64,000 nucleotides of DNA, from assembly GCA_030645615.1 (NCBI GenBank), contig JAUSNB010000012.1, positions 1 through 64,000 of the forward strand, read 5' to 3'. A model generated the notes under the pieces. The model worked only from the letters and a program-made list of their open reading frames with translations, had not been told where the DNA came from and did not search any database. This stretch comes from Actinomycetota bacterium (lineage in GTDB: Bacteria; Actinomycetota; Actinomycetes; S36-B12). Positions 7,768-16,857 of the stretch are shown in pieces (within the stretch, counting starts at the first letter, position 1; every line of letters starts with the position of its first letter). The translations under genes were made by a program, and so were the position numbers.

Positions 7768-8409
7768 TCAGTCGTCCATGGCATCGGTGGAGTCGGCCGA
7801 ACCGCTCGCTCGGTCCTCGCCCAGCAGGGCGGTCAGCACGGACCGCAGGGTGGCCTCTGATGCCCGGCCCAGGATGCGGGCCGCCACTCGTCCGTCGCGG
7901 TCCACGACCACGGTGGAGGGGATGGCATTCGGGTTGAGGTCGCCAGCGAAGAGCAGCTGGAGCCGGCCGTCGCGGTCGACGAGGCTCGGGTAGGAGATGG
8001 CGTACCGGCGCTCGAAAGCGAGCGCAGGTACGTCGCTGTCCCGGGTGTTGAGCCCGACGAAGGCGACGCCTTGGCCCGCGAACTCCTCGGACACGCTCTT
8101 CAGAGCCGGGGCCTCGGCGCGGCACGGCGCGCACCATGAGGCCCAGACATTGAGGACAACAACCTGGCCCCGGTGCTCGGCCAGCGACCACCTGCCCCCA
8201 TCAAGGGTCGTTCCAGCCACATCGGGTGCCGGGTTGCGCTCGGCCGCGGAAAGGACGGTGATGCTGCCGTCGGCCGCCTCGTAGCTCCGTGACGCCGGGC
8301 CCGGAGATCCGTCCGCGGTGCCGGCACATCCCGCCAGAAGGGCGCCCGTCGCGATCGCGGCGACCGCCCACCGTGTGCCACCGGTCGCAGCGGCCATGAC
8401 GACCGTCAC
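7768..8409 (-). CDS. TlpA-like thiol-disulfide oxidoreductase lipoprotein
   Basis: This 213-residue protein has a lipoprotein signal ending in LLAGC28, then a thioredoxin-fold domain (60-205) with active site W-C93-A-P-C96 and LNPNAIPSTVVVDRDG as the cis-Pro segment. It would act on the outer face of the membrane, reduced by the CcdA-type protein encoded next. The GTG start at 8409 was chosen because it overlaps the stop of the Lgt-like gene (GTGA), the spacing used throughout this region; ATG 8397 is an alternative. Confidence 0.85.
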   Translation of the reverse strand: MTVVMAAATGGTRWAVAAIATGALLAGCAGTADGSPGPASRSYEAADGSITVLSAAERNPAPDVAGTTLDGGRWSLAEHRGQVVVLNVWASWCAPCRAEAPALKSVSEEFAGQGVAFVGLNTRDSDVPALAFERRYAISYPSLVDRDGRLQLLFAGDLNPNAIPSTVVVDRDGRVAARILGRASEATLRSVLTALLGEDRASGSADSTDAMDD

Positions 8410-9692
8410 AGGTGTGTTGATCCCACGGCCAGCGCGCCAACGGCGATGGCGAGGACCAGGCACCCCACCGCCAAGGCCATCATCCGGCCACGTCGCGAGT
8501 GCGGGCTGCTGCGGAGCGGGAACAGCACCTGCCGGAGGACCACATACGCCGCGAACACAGCGGCGAACAGTGCTCCGGCAGGATGGGGCACGCTCCGCCA
8601 TGCGAGGACGAAGGCCACGATGCCGATCGCGGCGGCGGCGGCGCCCTCCAACAGTTGGACGGGGATCCGCCTGATCCCGAGTTCCCGATCGGTCGACCAC
8701 AGCGCGAGCCGGTGGGTGGAGGGCCTGCCTGCGCAGCAGCCCGTCTTCCAGCACCCGGCTCGCCCGAACATCACTCCGAACATCACCCCCGGCGCGGCGA
8801 GGTCGAGCAACGTCCCCGTCGGGACGTTCAGGAGCAGGGACCCGGCCGCGACCGTCGCGAAGGCCCCGATCACGAAGCCCTGGATGCACATGCCGCTTGT
8901 CGACAGCAGGCTCGTCTTGGAGTCCGATTGCAGGACGAAGTACGCCTTTGCCCCCGCCAGCCCCACGATGCACGCCACCAACGCCACCACCGCCAGGCCT
9001 GCGACGGAGATGCCATGCCGGCTGGCGAGTACCAGCAAGGACGCCACGCCCGTAACAGCGCCAAGGGCCACGAGGGCTGGCCAGGAACCCATCGACATCC
9101 CGGGGGCGAGCTCGCGCACCACGGGCAGGAATGCCGTCCTGCCGATGGCGGACGCTGCGGACGGACGGGGGGCCGCAGTCGGAAGAGCCGGCGCCGCCGT
9201 GACATGCCAGGCCCCCGGCGCGACGTCCGCGAATCGCGCCGTGTATGCCACCCGCCCGGCACCCGGCAGTACGCCGTGGACAGTGCGGCTCGCGACGAAC
9301 TCGGCCGGCTCCTCGTCGGCCTCGACCGGTGTCCGCGTGCCGCTGAAGCGCACCTCGAGGTCGTGGGGTTCGCCGTCGGCCGGGGCCTCGAACCAGTACG
9401 TCACGCCGAGCCTCTGGGGCTCCAGCTCGTCCAGCGCATCGCAGTTGACGCTCGTGACCTCGACTCGACCGGTCGGCCCGCCGGCCACCACGTCCACTGA
9501 AACGGCTGGCGTGGGCGCCTCGGGAAGGACGGCAGCCGAGCGAGTAGGCGGCAGATGACCGAGGAGCAGGGCGCCCGGCGAACGGGGCGCGGGTGTTGCA
9601 GGCGGGATCCCGGTGCGGGACGAGGGGCTGGCTGGCAGCCTGCCCGGCCGCCCTCGGCCAGGCTTCCGCTTGGCCCGTGATTGCTTGGACAT
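8406..9692 (-). CDS. Lgt-like prolipoprotein diacylglyceryl transferase family protein
   Basis: This 428-residue protein has an unusual soluble N-terminal part of about 190 residues (Pro/Arg-rich start, then a beta-rich stretch). Seven or so membrane segments follow, with the family pattern GMCIQGFVIGAFA and, near residues 307-318, GRAGCWKTGCCAGRP. Lgt attaches diacylglycerol to the Cys of lipoprotein precursors. Position in a TlpA-CcdA operon and the extra domain suggest a specialised paralogue rather than the housekeeping enzyme. ATG 9692 has a good AGGAG site. Operator copy 4 is 67 bp upstream. Confidence 0.72.
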   Translation of the reverse strand: MSKQSRAKRKPGRGRPGRLPASPSSRTGIPPATPAPRSPGALLLGHLPPTRSAAVLPEAPTPAVSVDVVAGGPTGRVEVTSVNCDALDELEPQRLGVTYWFEAPADGEPHDLEVRFSGTRTPVEADEEPAEFVASRTVHGVLPGAGRVAYTARFADVAPGAWHVTAAPALPTAAPRPSAASAIGRTAFLPVVRELAPGMSMGSWPALVALGAVTGVASLLVLASRHGISVAGLAVVALVACIVGLAGAKAYFVLQSDSKTSLLSTSGMCIQGFVIGAFATVAAGSLLLNVPTGTLLDLAAPGVMFGVMFGRAGCWKTGCCAGRPSTHRLALWSTDRELGIRRIPVQLLEGAAAAAIGIVAFVLAWRSVPHPAGALFAAVFAAYVVLRQVLFPLRSSPHSRRGRMMALAVGCLVLAIAVGALAVGSTHL

Positions 9693-9759
9693 CGGTCTCC
9701 TGGGACGGGTAGGTGCTCAGAGCCTCGCGCCTCAATCCCGCATGGCGGATGTTCGCGTG

Positions 9760-9776
9760 GTCAAGGTTGGATCAAG
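9760..9776 (-). promoter_or_regulatory. Direct-repeat operator, copy 4
   Basis: On the minus strand CTTGAT and CTTGAC start 11 bp apart, 67 bp before the Lgt-like gene start. It is the only copy near the Lgt-TlpA-CcdA operon. Confidence 0.55.
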
Positions 9777-10097
9777 CCGGCGAGTACCCCGGACGTGACG
9801 GCGGTGGCGCTTGCCAGAGACAGTGGCGGCCCCGAGTTCGGTGGCTCTGGGACCTCGGTTGCGTCCGGCCGCGGAACCGGCGAAGGCGAAGGCCCAGAAC
9901 AGCGTCCTCGTGTTCGTCCAAGGGGTGCGTCGAGGCAACGCGATGGCGTCCGCGACAGCGTGCCGCCGACGACACTGACGCCGGCTGGCTTGCCCCGAGC
10001 CAACGGCGATCGGGTCTGGCCCGTGGCTACAGCCGTGGCCCTGCCATGACCAGCGCAGGGGAAGGACTACCGACCAGCCATCCGGCAGTCAATCGGG
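9777..10097. other. Intergenic stretch without a recognisable gene
   Basis: Open frames exist on both strands, but they are Arg/Pro/Ser-rich, have no family pattern and no ribosome site, and fit chance frames in high-GC DNA. I see no repeat or hairpin of note. Confidence 0.4.
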
Positions 10098-10352
10098 TCA
10101 TCCCGCGCGTACCAAGTCGGACAGCACGGTCCTGGCTACCCCTAGGCCGGGCGTGGAGGAGTCGCGCAACGGCGGGAGAGCACCGAGCGAATCACGCCCC
10201 GCCTGAGCGATGGCCGCAGCGATCTCCTGGTCGGAGGCGTCCTCCAGTGCGGCGGCCAGCATCAGCAAATGGTCCGGGTCGGCGCCGTCGACGCCAACGA
10301 CCCTCATCCTGTCGGCCGTCACCGTCGCCGTCTCGTCCGTGGTGCTGCACAC
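10098..10352 (-). CDS. Small hypothetical protein
   Basis: This 84-residue acidic, helix-prone protein (LMLAAALEDASDQEIAAAIAQAG) starts at GTG 10352. Amino-acid content looks coding, but there is no clear ribosome site and I do not recognise a family. It is convergent with nothing and lies divergent to the chaperone-ATPase operon. It could be the C-terminal part of a decayed regulator. Confidence 0.35.
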   Translation of the reverse strand: MCSTTDETATVTADRMRVVGVDGADPDHLLMLAAALEDASDQEIAAAIAQAGRDSLGALPPLRDSSTPGLGVARTVLSDLVRAG

Positions 10353-10375
10353 GGGAATCGGCAGCGGGACAGCAC

Positions 10376-10392
10376 ATTGAGCAAATCTTCAC
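10376..10392 (+). promoter_or_regulatory. Direct-repeat operator, copy 5
   Basis: ATTGAG and CTTCAC start 11 bp apart, followed by a further CTTCGT ten bases on. It points towards the chaperone-ATPase operon, whose first start is about 207 bp downstream. This is the longest distance among the copies, so the promoter may have a long leader. Confidence 0.5.
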
Positions 10393-10599
10393 GAATCTTC
10401 GTGGCGATCGATACAGCGGGCGAGGATGGTTGAACCTGACGAACCCATGAGGAACCGTTGAGGTGGACGTGAGCGTACCGGCCATGAGGAGCTTCCAGCA
10501 GACGACGGTGCAAGGTCACCCCTCCCGGGAGGGGCGAGGTTACCGGGGCGCGGCAACGTGTGAGGACCCCCGCTCCCCCTGTCTTCGACGGGGACGCTG

Positions 10600-10876
10600 A
10601 TGAGCAGCACGGTAACCCTCCGCGTGGCAGGCCTGACATGCGCGTTGTGCATCGGCGACATCATGGAACGCGTGCACCTGGTTCCCGGGGTCGTGCAGGT
10701 GGCCGTGGGCCGTGGGCCGTGTCGAGCATGGCCGCTCCTGGGTCACGGTCACCGGCGAGCCGGGGGTCAGCGTGACCCGGCTTTCGAGAGAGCTGTCGCG
10801 TGGAGGGTTCCACATTGCAGGCGCATACGCGCACCTGGCAGGCCCGCACGACAACCATGACCGGAGAGCACGATGA
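10600..10876 (+). pseudogene. CopZ-like metal chaperone, frameshifted by a 7-bp duplication
   Basis: From ATG 10600 the frame encodes a heavy-metal-associated domain start (TLRVAGLTCALCIGDIMERV, with metal-site Cys in LTCALC). After V-A-V-G the frame is lost. Removing one copy of the tandem heptamer GGGCCGT at about 10706-10719 restores an open frame (RVEHGRSWVTVTGEPG ... LSRELSRGGFHIAGAYAHL). That frame ends at TGA 10874-10876, overlapping the ATPase start by ATGA. The restored protein would be about 90 residues with a His-containing tail. Either a slippage mutation or a sequencing error. Confidence 0.8.
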
Positions 10877-13800
10877 CCTTCACGCACCTGTTCGTCTTGC
10901 TGGGAGCCATCGTCCTCACCGGATTCCTGGGCTGGTATTTCTTCGGCCCCAAGAAGAGCCGGAGCGCCGAGCTCGAGGGGGGCGTGCAGGCGATCACGGT
11001 GACGGTCAAGGGCGGATACAGCCCCGACCTGATCGAGGTTGTCCGTGGCGTGCCCGTCCGGCTCATGTTCGACCGCCAGGAGTCCGGGGACTGCTCGTCA
11101 CGGTTGGTGATGGCTGATTTCAAGGTGAACCAGTCGTTACCGGCGTTCGAGATGACCGCCGTGGACATCCTCCCGGAGGAGCTCGGCGAATTCGACTTCG
11201 CGTGCGGCATGAACATGCTTCGCGGACGGCTCAGGGTGGTCGAGGACGGGTCCCGACTAGGGACAGGCGCGATCCAGGTCCAGGATGAAGCCGCTTCCCG
11301 CGCCTCAAGCGACGTAGGGCCAGTGGCTCGCCTCACCGTCCGGGGCGGGTACCGGCCCGACCGGCTGCTGGTGCCCAGCGGGGTCCCTGTCAGGATTGAG
11401 GTCGACCGCCAGGAGGGATCCGCGTGCTCGGAGCGCCTTCTGATCCCCGCCCTGGGCATCGACGTCGTCCTTGACTCATTCGCGACCACGGTCATCGACC
11501 TGCCGCCGCTGGCCGCCGGCGACTACGACTTCAACTGTGGGATGGGGATGCCGCATGGCACTCTCTCCGCCGGCGCCGCCGCCGAGACCCCGGCCGAGCG
11601 TGCGCATGGCGCGGGGGGCTCGTTGCCGGGCGCGGGCGAGGACGCGGGCGATCCCGAGGCGGCCGAGAGGCGCATGGAGGTCGCCGACCTGCAGCGTCGG
11701 GTCGTCGTCGGGGCGATCCTGACCGCGCCCGTCCTGTTCGCCGTCATGTTCACCGAGTTCTTCGGCGTGAGCTGGATGCCGGAGCTCCTCCTCAACCGAT
11801 GGCTCCAGATGGCGCTGATCACGCCCGTGATGTTCTACACGGGCTGGCCGATCCACCGCACCGGCTGGCTCGCCCTTTCGCACCGCGCGGCCGACATGAA
11901 CTCGCTGATCACATTGGGGACCTTCGCCGCCTTCAGCTTCAGCATCGTCGTCACGGCGGGCCCGGACCTGCTGCCCACCGACGTCCAGGAGGTCTACTTC
12001 GAGGCTGTTGGCGTCATCATCACGCTGATCCTCCTCGGCCGCCTTCTCGAGACGAAGGCGAAGGCAGGAACAGGTGAGGCGATTCGCTCGCTCATCGGCC
12101 TGCAAGCCCGCACCGCGCGTGTCATGGGGTCGACCGGTGAGCGGGAGATTGCCATCGAGGACGTGGTCCCCGGAGATGTCATCGTCGTCCGCCCCGGCGA
12201 GAAGCTGCCGGTCGATGGAGTCGTCGTGTGGGGCCAGTCGTCGGTCGACGAATCGATGGTCACTGGTGAGCCCATTCCGGCCACGAAGTCCATCGGTGAC
12301 GTCGTGATCGGCGCGACGATCAATGCCACCGGCTCGTTCCGGTACGAAGCCACCCGCGTGGGTGCCGACACGATGCTGGCCCAGATAATCGCGCTGGTGC
12401 GCCAGGCCCAGGGCTCGAAGGCGCCCATCCAGCGCCTGGTCGACACCGTCTCGGGGTATTTCGTACCGGCCGTCATGATCATCGCCATATGGACCTTCGT
12501 GGTGTGGCAGATGGTCGGGCCGCCGCCGGCTTTCATCTTCGCGCTCGTCGCGGCCGTCTCGGTGCTGATCATCGCCTGCCCATGCGCCCTGGGCCTGGCG
12601 ACGCCGTTGTCCATCACCGTGGGCACGGGCAAGGGAGCCACCTCCGGCATCCTGATCCGTTCGGCCGAATCGCTGGAGACGGCCCACAAGCTCGACACGG
12701 TCGTGCTCGACAAGACCGGCACCGTCACGCGGGGGACGCCGGCGCTCACCGACGTGGCCCCGGCAGGCCACTACGACGAGCAGGACCTGTTACGCCTCGT
12801 CGCCTCGGCGGAGCAGATGTCAGAGCACCCTTTGGCAACTGCCATCGCCTCGGGCGCGCGCGAACGAGGGATCACCCTCGACGAGCCGACCTCTTTTGCG
12901 TCGGTCACGGGTGAAGGGGTCCGCGCAACGGTCGCCGGCCACGCAGTGCTGGTAGGGAATCGGCGACTGCTCGTCAACGCCGGCATCGACCCCACGGTCC
13001 TGGCCGAGGACTTCGAGCGACTCGCCGCGGATGGCAAGACACCGATCCTGGTCGCGATCGATGGCACGCCCGCAGGGGTCGTCGGCGTCGCGGACACGAT
13101 CAAGGACGGATCGGGCGCGGCGATTGCCGCCCTGCGTCAGCGCGGGATCAACGTCGTGATGATGACGGGCGACAACCGAGCCACCGCGGCAGCGATTGCC
13201 CGCCAGGTCGGCATCACTCGAGTGGTCGCCGAGGTACTGCCCGAGCACAAGGCGGCAGACGTCCGGCGGCTGCAGGCCGAGGGACGTGTCGTCGGGATGG
13301 TGGGCGATGGGATCAACGACGCCCCGGCCCTCGCGCAGTCCGACGTCGGGTCGGCGATCGGCACGGGCACTGACGTGGCGATCGAATCGTCGGACATCAC
13401 GCTCATCTCCGGTGCCCTCGGCGGTCTGGTGACCGCGATCGACCTGTCCCGGGCCACCATGCTCAACATCCGCCAGAATCTCGTCTTCGCCTTCCTCTAC
13501 AACGGGCTCGGTATTCCCATCGCGGCCGGTGCCCTGTACCCGGCATTCGGACTGCGACTCAGCCCGGTGATCGCTGCCGCGGCCATGGCCCTTTCATCAT
13601 TGTCCGTCGTCGCGAACTCCAACCGGCTCCGCCGATTCACGCCTGCCGTGCTCGGTGACGACCCAATCGCGCCCGGGATCGACCCGCTGGTGGAAATCGG
13701 GGAACGCACGGAAGCGGTTGGGGTGGAACTAGCCGGGACTGACCGGCAACCGGCAGTCGACCCGGTCTGCGGCATGGCAGTGGACCCGCTGGATGCAGCC

Positions 13801-13899
13801 GAGACCGCGCAGCACGGCGGGGTCGTCTACTACTTCTGCTCGGTGTCGTGTCGCGACTCCTTCACGGGGGAGCCCGCCGCCTACGCTTCGGTGGGATGA
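10873..13899 (+). CDS. P1B heavy-metal ATPase with two cupredoxin-like domains and a C-terminal YHS domain
   Basis: This 1008-residue protein has an N-terminal membrane anchor (4-24). Two extracytoplasmic-type cupredoxin-like domains follow (35-130 and 145-235), each ending in a Cys/Met ligand motif (FACGMNM with C111, [10 protein letters not shown] with C222). A copper-type P1B ATPase core follows, with about eight membrane segments, CPC at 569-571 and catalytic DKTGT at D613. Also present are the SEHPLA nucleotide motif, MMTGDN and [15 protein letters not shown] metal-binding domain closes the protein ([11 protein letters not shown]966, then [12 protein letters not shown]). CPC indicates Cu(I)/Ag(I) export. 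No usual N-terminal CxxC domain is fused; the separate chaperone gene before it may have supplied that role. Confidence 0.93.
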   Translation: MTFTHLFVLLGAIVLTGFLGWYFFGPKKSRSAELEGGVQAITVTVKGGYSPDLIEVVRGVPVRLMFDRQESGDCSSRLVMADFKVNQSLPAFEMTAVDILPEELGEFDFACGMNMLRGRLRVVEDGSRLGTGAIQVQDEAASRASSDVGPVARLTVRGGYRPDRLLVPSGVPVRIEVDRQEGSACSERLLIPALGIDVVLDSFATTVIDLPPLAAGDYDFNCGMGMPHGTLSAGAAAETPAERAHGAGGSLPGAGEDAGDPEAAERRMEVADLQRRVVVGAILTAPVLFAVMFTEFFGVSWMPELLLNRWLQMALITPVMFYTGWPIHRTGWLALSHRAADMNSLITLGTFAAFSFSIVVTAGPDLLPTDVQEVYFEAVGVIITLILLGRLLETKAKAGTGEAIRSLIGLQARTARVMGSTGEREIAIEDVVPGDVIVVRPGEKLPVDGVVVWGQSSVDESMVTGEPIPATKSIGDVVIGATINATGSFRYEATRVGADTMLAQIIALVRQAQGSKAPIQRLVDTVSGYFVPAVMIIAIWTFVVWQMVGPPPAFIFALVAAVSVLIIACPCALGLATPLSITVGTGKGATSGILIRSAESLETAHKLDTVVLDKTGTVTRGTPALTDVAPAGHYDEQDLLRLVASAEQMSEHPLATAIASGARERGITLDEPTSFASVTGEGVRATVAGHAVLVGNRRLLVNAGIDPTVLAEDFERLAADGKTPILVAIDGTPAGVVGVADTIKDGSGAAIAALRQRGINVVMMTGDNRATAAAIARQVGITRVVAEVLPEHKAADVRRLQAEGRVVGMVGDGINDAPALAQSDVGSAIGTGTDVAIESSDITLISGALGGLVTAIDLSRATMLNIRQNLVFAFLYNGLGIPIAAGALYPAFGLRLSPVIAAAAMALSSLSVVANSNRLRRFTPAVLGDDPIAPGIDPLVEIGERTEAVGVELAGTDRQPAVDPVCGMAVDPLDAAETAQHGGVVYYFCSVSCRDSFTGEPAAYASVG

Positions 13900-13904
13900 C
13901 CCGC

Positions 13905-14414
13905 TCACCTGGGCGGGAATCCCCCGGCAGCCATCGCGTCCGGCTGGTTGGGTCGCACGGCGCATGCGGATTGGTTCCGCAGGCGAGCCCGCACCGCAAC
14001 CACCATCAGGGCGAGTGAACCGACCGCCAAGAAGGGCTGGAACGGCGCGAACCACGACATGGCACCCGAGGCGCCCAGGGCCACAATGACCAGCTTGTTG
14101 CACACCGGGCAGCCGACCGCGAAGAACACCAGGGCGGCGCCAGCGACGCCGAGCCGTGACGCCCGCTCGACAGTTTCTTCGCCTGGCGAGTCCCCTTGGC
14201 GGACGTACGTGCCGACGAGCAAGGCCCCTAGGATCCCGGTCATCACCAAAACGGGGTAGGACCACCAGGTGACTGCCATGCTGCGCGTGAAGTACGGGTT
14301 AGGAATGATGTCGGTGGGGATCGCCACCAGCACGGCGATGGCGATCCCGCCAAACGCGCCCACGATCCATCGGCGCGCAGACCAGGTCCGCACCGCCGCC
14401 CACTCCACGCTCAT
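13905..14414 (-). CDS. Membrane protein with GCPVCNKLV motif
   Basis: This 169-residue protein has four membrane segments (about 15-33, 47-68, 88-110 and 115-140). A strictly patterned turn FAVGCPVCNKLVIVALGASGA at about 98-118 holds a CxxC pair at the membrane face. The motif suggests a redox or metal role, but no function is known to me. It lies just downstream of a truncated rhodanese-like gene on the same strand, and its 3' end faces the ATPase gene only 5 bp away. Confidence 0.75.
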   Translation of the reverse strand: MSVEWAAVRTWSARRWIVGAFGGIAIAVLVAIPTDIIPNPYFTRSMAVTWWSYPVLVMTGILGALLVGTYVRQGDSPGEETVERASRLGVAGAALVFFAVGCPVCNKLVIVALGASGAMSWFAPFQPFLAVGSLALMVVAVRARLRNQSACAVRPNQPDAMAAGGFPPR

Positions 14415-14423
14415 CCGGGAAGC

Positions 14424-14744
14424 CTAGTCGCCGGCCAGCGTGCCCGTGGCCATAGCGCTCATCCGCCCACTCCGGCAGTAGATCGCGATCGGGGCGCGAA
14501 GGTCGGGTGGCAGCTCCGCTGCGCCGGCTCGGATCTGATCGAAGGCAACCGTGAGTTCCGTGCCCGCACTGGCGCCTTCGTAGGGCACGTGCACGCTGCT
14601 CACCACCCCAGGAATGCCGACACCACGAGGGCGACGTGGGCAGCGGGAACTCCAGCGCCCCGCGGCCTTGACCAAACCTTGACCCGCACGACATCGAATG
14701 CACCGAGGGTGCCGCAACGATGGTGGGAGGATTCGGCGTCTCAC
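14424..14744 (-). pseudogene. Rhodanese-like protein, truncated at the C-terminus
   Basis: The frame holds a rhodanese core segment (VSSVHVPYEGASAGTEL, then PIAIYCRSGRMSAMATGTL with catalytic Cys in YCRSGRM) and ends at once with a stop at 14424. Normal proteins continue for about 25 residues (LGY-x-NV ... GG-x-x-W). The N-terminus before VSSVHVPY is Arg-rich and without homology, so the start is unclear as well. It is probably a decayed partner of the GCPVCNK membrane protein that begins 10 bp further on. Confidence 0.55.
14667..14683 (+). promoter_or_regulatory. Direct-repeat operator, copy 6 (perfect CTTGAC pair)
   Basis: CTTGAC at 14667 and again at 14678, exactly 11 bp apart, pointing to the UbiB-type gene. 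An ATG at 14698 would leave only 14 bp for a promoter, so the site supports GTG 14788 as the real start. Confidence 0.65.
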
Positions 14745-14787
14745 CGGGGCCCTGGCACGTCACCATGCGGAAGGTCAGTCCCTGGAG

Positions 14788-16770
14788 GTGGTCCTCGTCA
14801 TCAAGGCTGAGGCCTTTGCCGTCAACCTGCACGCCGGGCTCTTCGAGTTGATCGCCGTCTTGATCATCATTGGGTGGCTTACCGGACGTTTGCTAGGCGT
14901 GCGTCGTGGATTCCTGCGAGCGGCGGCGGCCGGACTGGTAGGTCTGCTCGCCGGGCAGATCCTCATTACCCAGCAACTGGGCGAGCACACGTCGTTCGGC
15001 AACCCCAGTGATCTCCTCGCCCACGGAATCGGCTTCCTGGGTGCGGTCCTGCTCGCAACAATGGTCACCAGCGTCGTGATCGAAGTGATTCTTCGACCCA
15101 CGAAGGAACGCTCGTTCCGGATTCCCGGGCCGCGGAAGTGGATCCGGGCGAAGCTCGCGACGGCTCGACGGATCGTTGATGTAATCGCGACAGCAAGGCG
15201 GCATGGACTGATCGGAAGACGGGGGCTGACTCGCGTCACCATCGCCACCCCCGAAGGCGCACGCGCCCTGAGAGCGACGCTCGAGGACTGCGGTGGCATC
15301 TTCGTCAAGTTCGGCCAGCTCGCGGCTGGAAGGGATGACTTCCTCCCCCCGAATCTAACGGTCGAACTCGCGAGACTCCGCTCCGCGGCCAAGCCGCTGC
15401 CGATCAAGAGCGTGCGGGCCGTTCTCGCGGCCGAGCTCGGAGTGCACTGGACGGACCACTTTCGAACCTTCGAGGACGAGCCGTTGGCTTCGGCATCCAT
15501 CGGGGTCACGCATCGGGCAACGCTCCTAAACGGACGCCGCGTCGTGGTCAAGGTGAAGCGCCCACACGTCGATGGCATCGTGCGGCGCGATTGCTCCGTC
15601 CTGTTGTGGGGGGCTCGACGCCTCGAGAGGAGATCACGAAGCGCACGTTCGCTCAAGATCGTCGACCTCTCCGAGGAGCTTGTCGATACGGTCTTGGAGG
15701 AACTCGACTTTCGGCGGGAGGCGGCCAACAACGCCGCCATGCGTAGGCGCAGTTCCGGTGACGTGGCCCTTCCCGAGGTCTACGGGGATCTCACGACCGA
15801 AAGTGTGCTGGTCATGCAAGAGGTGGCAGGGGAACCGATCTCGGATACCAACGCCGTTGATGCGTGCGCGGTCCCTCGCGAGATTCTTGCCGACCGCCTG
15901 TTCAAGGACTTCCTGAACCAGGTGCTGCAGGACGGCATATTCCATGCCGATCCCCACCTGGGCAATGTTCTGGTCGACCATGAAGGACAACTGTGGTACG
16001 TCGACTTCGGCGCAATCGGGTTCATCGACCCAACCACCCTCGAGGCACTCCAACAGATCGCGATCGGCTTCACCCTCAGGGACCCGGGCATGCTCGCGCG
16101 GGCGATGCGCGGACTATCCGGTGGCGCGGTCGAACTCGACATCCCCACCTTGGAGTTCGACATTGGACAGATCTTCGGCTCCGTGGACGATGTCGGCTTC
16201 AGCCCAGCGGCTATCTCGGAAGTAGTCCACGTTCTTCAACGACACCAAGTCCCAGTACCCAAGTCGCTCAGTGTCCTGGCCCGAGCGGCAATGACGATCG
16301 AAGCGACCCTACGAACCCTGTCACCGGGCTACGACATGTCAGGGGCTACCGACCGGCTGGTTGACCGCTTCCCGCAAGCCGACTCCCCAGCGCAGGCGAT
16401 ATCCGACGAGCTCCTGCGGGCACTGCCCACCTTGAGGTCGCTGCCGCGCATCTTCGAGGACATCGCCGTCCAAGCCCGGGCGGGCCGGCTCGCAGTCCGT
16501 GTCGAGCGATATGCGGGACGCGACAAGATCCAAGTCGACACATGGCTCGATCAAGTCCTTTGGGCGGCTTCCTCATTGACGGGCCTCTTGGTCTCGTCGA
16601 TCCTTCTGCTGGCCGCCGGCGTAACCGGGGACGCTGAAGGAGCCGCGTATCTCCGCGCCATCGGGTACGTGGGCTTGACGGCGGCCACCGCCATGCAACT
16701 AAGGATGATCGCGCGGATCCTCCAGCGTCGCGGCCGCGCCCCCGGCGGCCAACGGCACGTCAATCCATGA
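14788..16770 (+). CDS. UbiB/ABC1/AarF family atypical kinase
   Basis: This protein of about 660 residues has two or three N-terminal membrane segments (within residues 10-90), then the UbiB kinase-like fold. The family hallmark GGIFVKFGQLAAGR (KxGQ motif) is followed by VTHRATLLNGRRVVVKVKRP (ATP-binding Lys). The catalytic loop is DGIFHADPHLGNVLVDHEG and the metal Asp lies in YVDFGAIG. Two membrane helices close the protein. UbiB proteins support quinone or lipid metabolism through an unusual ATPase activity. The frame stays open up to ATG 14698; GTG 14788 was chosen because of the operator position. A gene like this under a metal-stress operator is unusual. Confidence 0.85.
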   Translation: MVLVIKAEAFAVNLHAGLFELIAVLIIIGWLTGRLLGVRRGFLRAAAAGLVGLLAGQILITQQLGEHTSFGNPSDLLAHGIGFLGAVLLATMVTSVVIEVILRPTKERSFRIPGPRKWIRAKLATARRIVDVIATARRHGLIGRRGLTRVTIATPEGARALRATLEDCGGIFVKFGQLAAGRDDFLPPNLTVELARLRSAAKPLPIKSVRAVLAAELGVHWTDHFRTFEDEPLASASIGVTHRATLLNGRRVVVKVKRPHVDGIVRRDCSVLLWGARRLERRSRSARSLKIVDLSEELVDTVLEELDFRREAANNAAMRRRSSGDVALPEVYGDLTTESVLVMQEVAGEPISDTNAVDACAVPREILADRLFKDFLNQVLQDGIFHADPHLGNVLVDHEGQLWYVDFGAIGFIDPTTLEALQQIAIGFTLRDPGMLARAMRGLSGGAVELDIPTLEFDIGQIFGSVDDVGFSPAAISEVVHVLQRHQVPVPKSLSVLARAAMTIEATLRTLSPGYDMSGATDRLVDRFPQADSPAQAISDELLRALPTLRSLPRIFEDIAVQARAGRLAVRVERYAGRDKIQVDTWLDQVLWAASSLTGLLVSSILLLAAGVTGDAEGAAYLRAIGYVGLTAATAMQLRMIARILQRRGRAPGGQRHVNP

Positions 16771-16794
16771 GCGATCGCGCGGCCCGGCCGGCAC

Positions 16795-16811
16795 CTTGAC
16801 CAAATCTTCAC
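16795..16811 (+). promoter_or_regulatory. Direct-repeat operator, copy 7
   Basis: CTTGAC and CTTCAC start 11 bp apart, then TTCAT 7 bp after the start of the second TTCAC. The same CTTCA(C/T)-TTCAT arrangement occurs before the paralogous gene at 34897. It ends 46 bp before ATG 16858. Confidence 0.6.
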
Positions 16812-16857
16812 GGTTCATCGGGCTAACCACCCGGGCGTTGCCGCCATGGTAAGTCGC

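Noticed and set aside
11476-12771. 431-residue minus-strand frame
   Set aside because: Shadow of the cupredoxin ATPase gene; composition is Asp/Arg/Gly-rich without any motif.
14698-14787. Upstream ATG start for the UbiB-type gene
   Set aside because: It would lie 14 bp after operator copy 6, leaving no room for a promoter, and the extra 30 residues are not family-like.
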